DNA from: Gloeomargarita sp. SRBZ-1_bins_9
GTDB lineage: Bacteria; Cyanobacteriota; Cyanobacteriia; Gloeomargaritales; Gloeomargaritaceae
Length of the DNA stretch: 42,500 nucleotides
Assembly: GCA_039794565.1 (NCBI GenBank)
Contig: JAUQVX010000005.1
Location: 1 to 42,500 of the forward strand
Direction: 5' to 3'
Position numbers and translations under genes: made by a program. This document shows, piece by piece, positions 37,001 to 42,500 of this stretch. Under the pieces are notes generated by a model that saw only the letters and a program-made list of their open reading frames with translations, made no database searches and had not been told where the DNA came from. Positions within the stretch are counted from its first letter, which is position 1. Each line of letters begins with the position of its first letter.

Positions 37001-38200
37001 TCACAGCTTCGGCAAGCGTGCCCCCTTCAGATTCGCCCCAACCGGCCTAGCGTGCAAGCGAGCCTGGCGCAGGTCCGCCTCACTAAAATCAGTCCCATCG
37101 AGCAGGGCATCGATCAAATCCGCCTGCTGGAAGACGGCCCGACTGAAGTTAGCCCCCCGCAGGTCGGCCCGGTGCAGATTCACCATAGTCAGTTCTCGCC
37201 GGCTCAAATCCACCCCCTGGAGATTACAGCCCGATAGGTCTGTGCGATGCAGTTTGACGTCCGTCAGAACCGTCATCCGTAAATCCGTGCCAGCCAGGTT
37301 AGCTCCCGTTAGATTGGCATTGGTCAGGTTGGCGCCCCATAACTGGGACCCCCGCAGGTCTGCGCCGGTAAGAATCGCACCACTCAAGTTCGCCCACGTT
37401 AAATTCACGCGCCGCAAATCGGCGTCGGCCAAATTGCAGTCCGTCAGTATCGCCGAACTCAAGTCCGTCCAGCCCTCGTCCCCATATAGGTCTGCCCCCT
37501 GCAGTACAGCTCGGTTCAAAATCGCCGCACTCAAACAGGCCTGCCTTAAGCATACGCGGCCCAGTTCAGCCTCCGTTAGATCAGCCCGGATCAAATGGGC
37601 GCCGGTCAAATCCGCTCGGTATAGGTCAGCGCGAGTAAGATTGCAACCGGTCAAATCCGCACCCCGAAGATTAGCCCGGCTTAAGCCCACCCCACTCAAT
37701 TCACCCCGCACCAGGACCGCACCTGCCAGGTTTGCCCCCCCTAAATCCGCCCCGGCCAACTGCACCCGCGCCAGGTAAGCCCCTTGCAAATCGGCCCCGC
37801 GTAAGTTACAGCCGGAGAGGGTCGCCCCATTCAAACTGGCCTGGCGGAGATTTCCGTCGCGGAGATCGGCCTCCGTAAGATTGGCCCCATCCAACTGGGC
37901 CTGAAACAAACTGACTCGCGCCAAGTTAGCTTCCACCAGATTAGATCCCCGTAAATCCGCTTCGCTCAAGTTGGCCTGCTGCAGATTCACCCGCACCAAT
38001 TCCGCATGGCGGAGATTAGCCTGGACCAAATTCACAGCCACTAATTGGCCATAGCAGAGGTAGGCCCCTTGCAAATTTGCCCGGGCGAGAAACGCCTCAT
38101 TGAGGACTATCCCCTCCAACAGTTGTCCGGCCAATTGCACCTGGGAAAAGGACCGCTTACCGGCGTTATAGGCCGCTTGCAATTGCAACAGGGGTGACAT
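37001..38200 (-). CDS. Long pentapeptide-repeat protein
   Basis: 399 aa, the longest of the four pentapeptide proteins in the window. After a lead-in MSPLLQLQAAYNAGKRSFSQVQL nearly the whole chain is A(D/N)LxxA-type repeats, about 70 in number, with a short break (YGDEGWTDLSSAI at about 245). It contains several Cys at the centre position (LSGCNLRG, LTGCNLTRA, LTDCNLADA). It ends VGANLKGARLPKL without a signal peptide. It is upstream of psbX on the same strand with only 65 nt between the stop and the psbX start, and 160 nt away from the rRNA operon. Role unknown. Confidence 0.88.
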   Translation of the reverse strand: MSPLLQLQAAYNAGKRSFSQVQLAGQLLEGIVLNEAFLARANLQGAYLCYGQLVAVNLVQANLRHAELVRVNLQQANLSEADLRGSNLVEANLARVSLFQAQLDGANLTEADLRDGNLRQASLNGATLSGCNLRGADLQGAYLARVQLAGADLGGANLAGAVLVRGELSGVGLSRANLRGADLTGCNLTRADLYRADLTGAHLIRADLTEAELGRVCLRQACLSAAILNRAVLQGADLYGDEGWTDLSSAILTDCNLADADLRRVNLTWANLSGAILTGADLRGSQLWGANLTNANLTGANLAGTDLRMTVLTDVKLHRTDLSGCNLQGVDLSRRELTMVNLHRADLRGANFSRAVFQQADLIDALLDGTDFSEADLRQARLHARPVGANLKGARLPKL

Positions 38201-38323
38201 AAAGCCAGTTTGGAGTCATCTCACGCCGGTGCTTACATCCATTCTCTATAGAAACACCGATAGCGACAAGTCTCCTGAAACCTGTAGCAACCAGTCCTAG
38301 CAAATGTACCTCCCCAAACAAGA

Positions 38324-38350
38324 CCCCCCTGAACGCGAAGTCCAGAGGGG
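38324..38350 (-). terminator. Rho-independent terminator of the rRNA operon
   Basis: On the minus strand CCCCTCTGGAC, loop TTCGC, then GTTCAGGGGGG form an 11-bp stem (two G-U pairs), followed by the T-rich TCTTGTTT. It lies 13 nt beyond the 5S rRNA end. Confidence 0.85.
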
Positions 38351-38363
38351 CCTAGGAAGCTTT

Positions 38364-38481
38364 TCCTGGCATCGTGCTATTTTCGCAGGCAGTTGCCCAC
38401 CTACTATCGTCGCCGCTGCGGCGTTTCACCTCCGAGTTCGGGATGGATCGGCGTGGTTCCACCGCGCCATAGACACCAGGA
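38364..38481 (-). rRNA. rrf: 5S ribosomal RNA
   Basis: About 118 nt on the minus strand, starting TCCTGGTGTCTATGGCGCGG and ending GATGCCAGGA, so the two ends pair (TCCTGG with CCAGGA). Internal conserved parts CCGATCCATCCCGAAC and GTAGGTGGGCAACTGCC-like stretch fit bacterial 5S. Ends are set by the terminal helix. It follows the 23S gene by about 60 nt. Confidence 0.95.
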
Positions 38482-38499
38482 AAGGGAAAATTAACATAA

Positions 38500-38549
38500 C
38501 CGAACCCTGAGAACTGCATAGGGATAGATAGTCACACCAACAGACAAGG
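38500..38549 (-). repeat. 3' arm of pre-23S rRNA processing stem
   Basis: The plus-strand sequence CGAACCCTGAGAACTGCATA and the following bases are complementary to the sequence at 42132-42182 on the other side of the 23S gene. The two arms would pair in the precursor and give the RNase III processing stem; the innermost part includes the mature 23S end. Confidence 0.8.
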
Positions 38550-38654
38550 GGTACGGTCTGTTAGGACATCTCGGCTGAACGCATTACTGCGCTTACACCT
38601 GATGCCTATCAACAGGTAGTCTACCTGTGACCTAGGAGCACTCATCTTGGGGTG

Positions 38655-38688
<34 letters not shown>

Positions 38689-38830
38689 CTCCGCACATGG
38701 CTACCCTGCGTTTACCGTTGGCACGATAACAGGTACACCAGCGGTGCGTTCCTCCCGGTCCTCTCGTACTAAGGAGGACTCCCCTCAATGCTCCAACGCC
38801 TGTACCGGATATGGACCGAACTGTCTCACG

Positions 38831-39580
38831 CATGCGACCCCCGTATCACTACGGGCATGGACTATACCTTCATCCTGGCTCTCACTCACTAACGAGCACA
38901 GGAGCCGACGTTTGAACACCCTGACCAGCAGGGGTTCTCGACTTACGCTTGGGAGTTGACCAAGCCTAGGTCTCAGTCTCTACGGGATTAGGATGTGCCG
39001 TACACGCATAAACTCCTCCACTTGGCTGGACTTAATCGTGCGCCGCTTGGAATCATTCAACTCCTCAAAGCGGTCCACCTTCCGCGCCAAGTCCAAGAAC
39101 TCCTGAGGCGTCAACCGCGCCGAGTGCTTCAACTCCGCCACGATTTCCAGCACCAAGTCACATTGTGGCTGCTTAAGACGGACATAAGGCCGCAATTGCT
39201 GCAGTACCCGCTCTACCGCCCAAACCTTCACCACACTGTACTCACTCATCCCATCCTTGCGCTCCCGGATGTGGCCCACACCCAACATAGACTGCAGCCA
39301 TTCCAGGAACGCCCGATGCTTCCGCTTTTGGAAGAACGTGATACTTGGACGGATCTGGTACCCCAACCGGTAGTCCTTGCGACGGACCAGTTGGACATTA
39401 ATGCAGCCATCCCCATCCAAAAAGCCAGCAATGTAACTCCACACCTCAGGAGTCGTCATGGTACGGGCATCCTACTTACCCTCGGTATCGCCTTACCCGG
39501 GCGTTCGGTAACCCAGATAAGGTTCCACCGATTTTAGTCGGTTTGCTACTCCACATCACTGTGGAGTGACGCAATGAGTT
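38831..39580 (-). mobile_element. Group I intron in 23S rRNA at E. coli position about 2593
   Basis: 750 nt. Comparison with conserved 23S sequence gives the join AGAACGT | CGTGAGACAG, the region E. coli has as AACGTCGTGAGACAGTT. The intron starts AACTCATTGCG after an exon U and ends in G (...GTCGCATG), as group I introns do. Near the 3' end the sense strand has GATGAAGGTATAGTCC, the conserved P7 (S element) pattern. It carries a homing endonuclease gene inside. The site equals that of the Chlamydomonas chloroplast intron encoding I-CreI. Similar endonuclease-bearing introns were described in LSU genes of Synechococcus sp. C9 and S. lividus C1. Confidence 0.93.
38980..39459 (-). CDS. LAGLIDADG homing endonuclease, I-CreI type
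   Basis: 159-aa single-motif enzyme expected to act as a homodimer. The LAGLIDADG helix is IAGFLDGDGCI at residues 10-20; D17 corresponds to catalytic D20 of I-CreI. Further matches to I-CreI are MLGVGHIRERKDGMSEY (I-CreI EIGVGYVRDRGSVSDY), RPYVRLKQPQCDLVL (PFLKLKQKQANLVL, with the catalytic Lys) and ELNDSKRRTI (ALNDSKTRKT). Length is close to the 163 aa of I-CreI. The joined exons would form a near copy of the I-CreI target, so the intron probably moves by cutting intron-less 23S genes. Expression would come from the rRNA transcript; the ATG at 39459 is the natural start. The frame is intact, so activity is plausible. Confidence 0.93.
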   Translation of the reverse strand: MTTPEVWSYIAGFLDGDGCINVQLVRRKDYRLGYQIRPSITFFQKRKHRAFLEWLQSMLGVGHIRERKDGMSEYSVVKVWAVERVLQQLRPYVRLKQPQCDLVLEIVAELKHSARLTPQEFLDLARKVDRFEELNDSKRRTIKSSQVEEFMRVRHILIP

Positions 39581-39603
39581 ACGTTCTGAACCCAGCTCAC
39601 GTA

Positions 39604-39639
<36 letters not shown>

Positions 39640-39655
39640 GACTACAGCCCCAGGT

Positions 39656-39699
<44 letters not shown>

Positions 39700-39870
39700 G
39701 ACTCTTGGGGGAGATCAGCCTGTTATCCCTAGAGTAACTTTTATCCGTTGAGCGACGGCCCTTCCACACAGCACCGTCGGATCACTAAGGCCGACTTTCG
39801 TCCCTGCTCGACTTGTAGGTCTCGCAGTCAAGCTCCCTTCTGCCTTTGCACTCTACGGCTGATTTCCGAC

Positions 39871-39942
<72 letters not shown>

Positions 39943-40177
39943 AAACTGTCCCCTGCCCGGCTCACGGGTCAAGGTTAGAATCTCAGCCTGCTCAGAGTGG
40001 TATTTCACCGTCGGCTCCATGCCCCCCGCAAGGGGCACTTCTCAGCCTCCCACCTATCCTACGCAGAGCAAGCCAAAACCCAATCCCAGGCTACAGTAAA
40101 GCTTCATAGGGTCTTTCTGTCCAGGTACAGGTAGTCCGCATCTTCACGGACATGTCTATTTCGCCGAGCCTCTCTCC

Positions 40178-40289
<112 letters not shown>

Positions 40290-40317
40290 CGCCAGCTTCG
40301 CTTGCGCTAACCGGCTT

Positions 40318-40350
<33 letters not shown>

Positions 40351-41015
40351 CCTATACGTCGTCTTACGACTTAGCGGAGACCTGTGTTTTTGGTAAACAG
40401 TCGCCTGGGCCTCTTCACTGCGACCTGCTTTCGCAGGCACCCCTTCTTGCGAACTTACGGGGCCATTTTGCCGAGTTCCTTAGAGAGAGTTAGCTCGCGC
40501 CCCTTGGTATCCTCTACCAACCCACCTGTGTCGGTTTCGGGTACAGGCGTGTGCTTAACGGGGTTGGGCTTTTCTCGGGAGTCTGACGTCAGCCACTTCG
40601 CCGCCGTAGCGGCTCGGACTCGCGCCTCGGCTCAGGGCGTTTTCGCCGCCCCTCTTCGCGTCGGACACTTGCACGGGTAACCAACATCCCGCTGGCTTAG
40701 CCTCCTCCGTCCCCCATCCCAATCCGCACACGGTACGGGAATATTAACCCGTTGTCCATCGACTACGCCTTTCGGCCTCGCCTTAGGCCCTGACTCACCC
40801 GCCGCGGACGAACCTGCCGGCGGAACCCTTGGGTTTCCGGGGCATTGGATTCTCACCAATGTTTTCGCTACTCAAGCCGGCATTCTCACTTCCGAGCAGT
40901 CCACACCTGCTTCCGCTGATGCTTCACCCCACTCGGAACGCTCCCCTACCACAGTTGCCTGTCCACAGCTTCGGTACATGGCTTAGTCCCGTTCATTTTC
41001 GGCGCAGGAGCGCTT

Positions 41016-41073
<58 letters not shown>

Positions 41074-42131
41074 TTGTCTGTGCACCCCCACCTCCTTTGC
41101 CACTTAGCCATGATTTGGGGACCTTAGCTGGTGGTCTGGGCTGTTTCCCTCTCGACGATGAAGCTTATCCCCCACCGTCTCACTAGCCACCTCAACGGTT
41201 GGTATTCGGAGTTTGCCTCGATTTGGTACAGCTCTCGCCGCCCGCACCGAAACAGTGCTCTACCCCCAACCGGTATGGTGACCGCTGCGCCTCAACGCAT
41301 TTCGGGGAGAACCAGCTAGCTCCGGGTTCGATTGGCATTTCACCCCTAACCACAGGTCATCCGCCGATTTTTCAACATCGGTCGGTTCGGACCTCCACTT
41401 GGTGTCACCCAAGCTTCATCCTGCCCATGGTTAGATCACCCGGGTTCGGGTCTGTAAGCCCTGACAAACGCCCTCTTCAGACTCGGTTTCCCTACGGCTT
41501 CGCCATTTCCGGCTTAACCTGCCAGGGACTTACAAGTCGCCGGCTCATTCTTCAACAGGCACGCGGTTAGCCGTTTTAATCGGCCGCCCACTGCTTGTAG
41601 GCTGATGGTTTCATGCTCTATTTCACTCCCCTGCCCGGGGTTCTTTTCACCTTTCCCTCGCGGTACTGTTCCACTATCGGTCACTCAGGAGTATTTAGCC
41701 TTACGAGGTGGGCCTCGCAGATTCACACGGGTTATCTCCCATGCTACTCGGGATCCGGCTGGGCCTTCGACGCTTTCGACTACAGGACTTTCACCTTCTC
41801 TGGTGTGCCATTCAAACACTTCGTCTAGCGCCTCCGGTCCCGTGGTGCCGTCCCACGACCCCAGATGGCAAGCCACCTGGTTTAGGCTGCTCCCCGTTCG
41901 CTCGCCGCTACTAGGGGAATCGCGGTTGCTTTCTTTTCCTCCGGCTACTAAGATGTTTCAGTTCGCCGGGTTCGCTCGCGTCGGCCTATGGATTCAGCCG
42001 ACCGTCTATAGGGTTGCCCCATTCGGAGACCTCCGGATCATCGCTTGCTGCCAGCTCCCCGGAGCGTTTCGTCGGTAGCCACGTCCTTCATCGCCTCTGA
42101 GTGCCAAGGTATCCACCATCAGCCCTTGGAT

Positions 42132-42182
42132 CCTTGTCCATTGGTGATGACTATCTAACGCTATGCAGTTGTCAAGGTTCGG
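42132..42182 (-). repeat. 5' arm of pre-23S rRNA processing stem
   Basis: On the sense strand CCGAACCTTGACAACTGCAT and the following bases pair with the arm at 38500-38549 across about 50 nt with few mismatches. The segment lies between tRNA-Ala and the 23S 5' end. Confidence 0.8.
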
Positions 42183-42244
42183 TACTGGCGCTCGCGCGTC
42201 CAGCAGTTTGCGTCTATCCCGCAAGTGCTGAACACGACATCTGG

Positions 42245-42316
42245 TGGAGGTAAGCGGATTCGAACCGCTGACATCCTGCGTGCAAAGCAGGCGCTCTACC
42301 ACTGAGCCATACCCCC
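42245..42316 (-). tRNA. tRNA-Ala (TGC)
   Basis: 72 nt. Acceptor GGGGGTA/TACCTCC (one G-U), D arm GCTC-AGTGGTA-GAGC, anticodon stem CCTGC/GCAGG with loop TTTGCAC (anticodon TGC), T arm AGCGG-TTCGAAT-CCGCT, discriminator A. A CCA follows in the DNA (42242-42244). Confidence 0.97.
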
Positions 42317-42321
42317 CCGAG

Positions 42322-42395
<74 letters not shown>

Positions 42396-42500
42396 TCGCC
42401 CCGGACAAAATAGGCTTGGAAGTACAGCCAAAGGCTAAACCCCGATTGACCTCGGGATGACCACCTGCCACAACGAAACTCACGCCCAAAACTCGTTGCT
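42396..42500 (-). other. Upstream part of the 16S-23S internal transcribed spacer
   Basis: No gene. The sense strand carries a spacer stem candidate GTGGTCATCCCGAGG and the run up to tRNA-Ile. The 16S gene should lie to the right, outside the window; its conserved 3' end is not reached. Confidence 0.7.

Noticed and set aside
36840-37778. 312-aa plus-strand frame
   Set aside because: It is the antisense of the long pentapeptide gene and of psbX; repeats in the sense strand make its composition odd (Ser/Arg/Pro-rich) without a family match.

Overview
The window is a GC-rich piece of a cyanobacterial chromosome. The evidence is psbX, ycf34 and ycf66 together with ferredoxin-type nitrate and nitrite reductases (narB, nirA), the cyanobacterial nitrate transporter nrtABCD with its ATPase/sensor fusion NrtC, and the cyanobacteria-specific nitrate genes narM, ntcB and cnaT. 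A LAGLIDADG-encoding group I intron in the 23S rRNA gene is a feature reported for thermophilic unicellular Synechococcus strains (C9 and S. lividus C1). Membership of that kind of lineage is a guess, not a result.

Layout. 1-891: CRISPR array, cut by the window edge, running right up to a sodium/glutamate symporter gene (gltS, +). 2199-10790: nitrate assimilation operon on the minus strand, nirA-nrtA-nrtB-nrtC-nrtD-narB, with nrtB broken by a frameshift. 10797-10956: a short control region with a perfect NtcA box and a perfect NtcB (LysR-type) half-site pair, shared with the divergent moaE. 11389-18126: a tightly packed minus-strand run, ycf34-tsaB-narM-ntcB-cnaT-moeA-moaA-moaC/mobA fusion-moaD, which supplies molybdenum cofactor for NarB and regulators for the nir operon. 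18183-23829: a very large hybrid histidine kinase between two pentapeptide-repeat genes, with a structured 275-nt spacer. 23931-30256: valS, a DprA-like Rossmann protein, a small membrane protein, a CAP-domain secreted protein, surE, an acetyltransferase and an ABC ATPase. 30291-34664: a TamB-like envelope protein. 34935-38200: two more pentapeptide-repeat proteins enclosing ycf66 and psbX. 38324-42500: rRNA operon on the minus strand (transcribed as tRNA-Ile, tRNA-Ala, 23S with a 750-nt intron, 5S, terminator). The 16S gene lies beyond the right edge.

How the parts fit. NrtABCD imports nitrate, NarB reduces it to nitrite with a bis-MGD cofactor made by MoaA, MoaC/MobA, MoaD, MoaE and MoeA, NarM supports active NarB, and NirA makes ammonium. 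NtcA and NtcB sites upstream of nirA match the known dual control (nitrogen limitation plus nitrite), and CnaT is known in Anabaena as a further requirement for nir expression. The most noteworthy items are the I-CreI-like intron at E. coli LSU position about 2593, the frameshifted nrtB at a 5-bp tandem repeat, the CRISPR array that has taken over the upstream region of gltS, the MoaC-MobA fusion, and the unexplained structured spacer at 22826-23100. No cas gene, transposase or prophage was seen. I did not find a clearly new multi-gene system.
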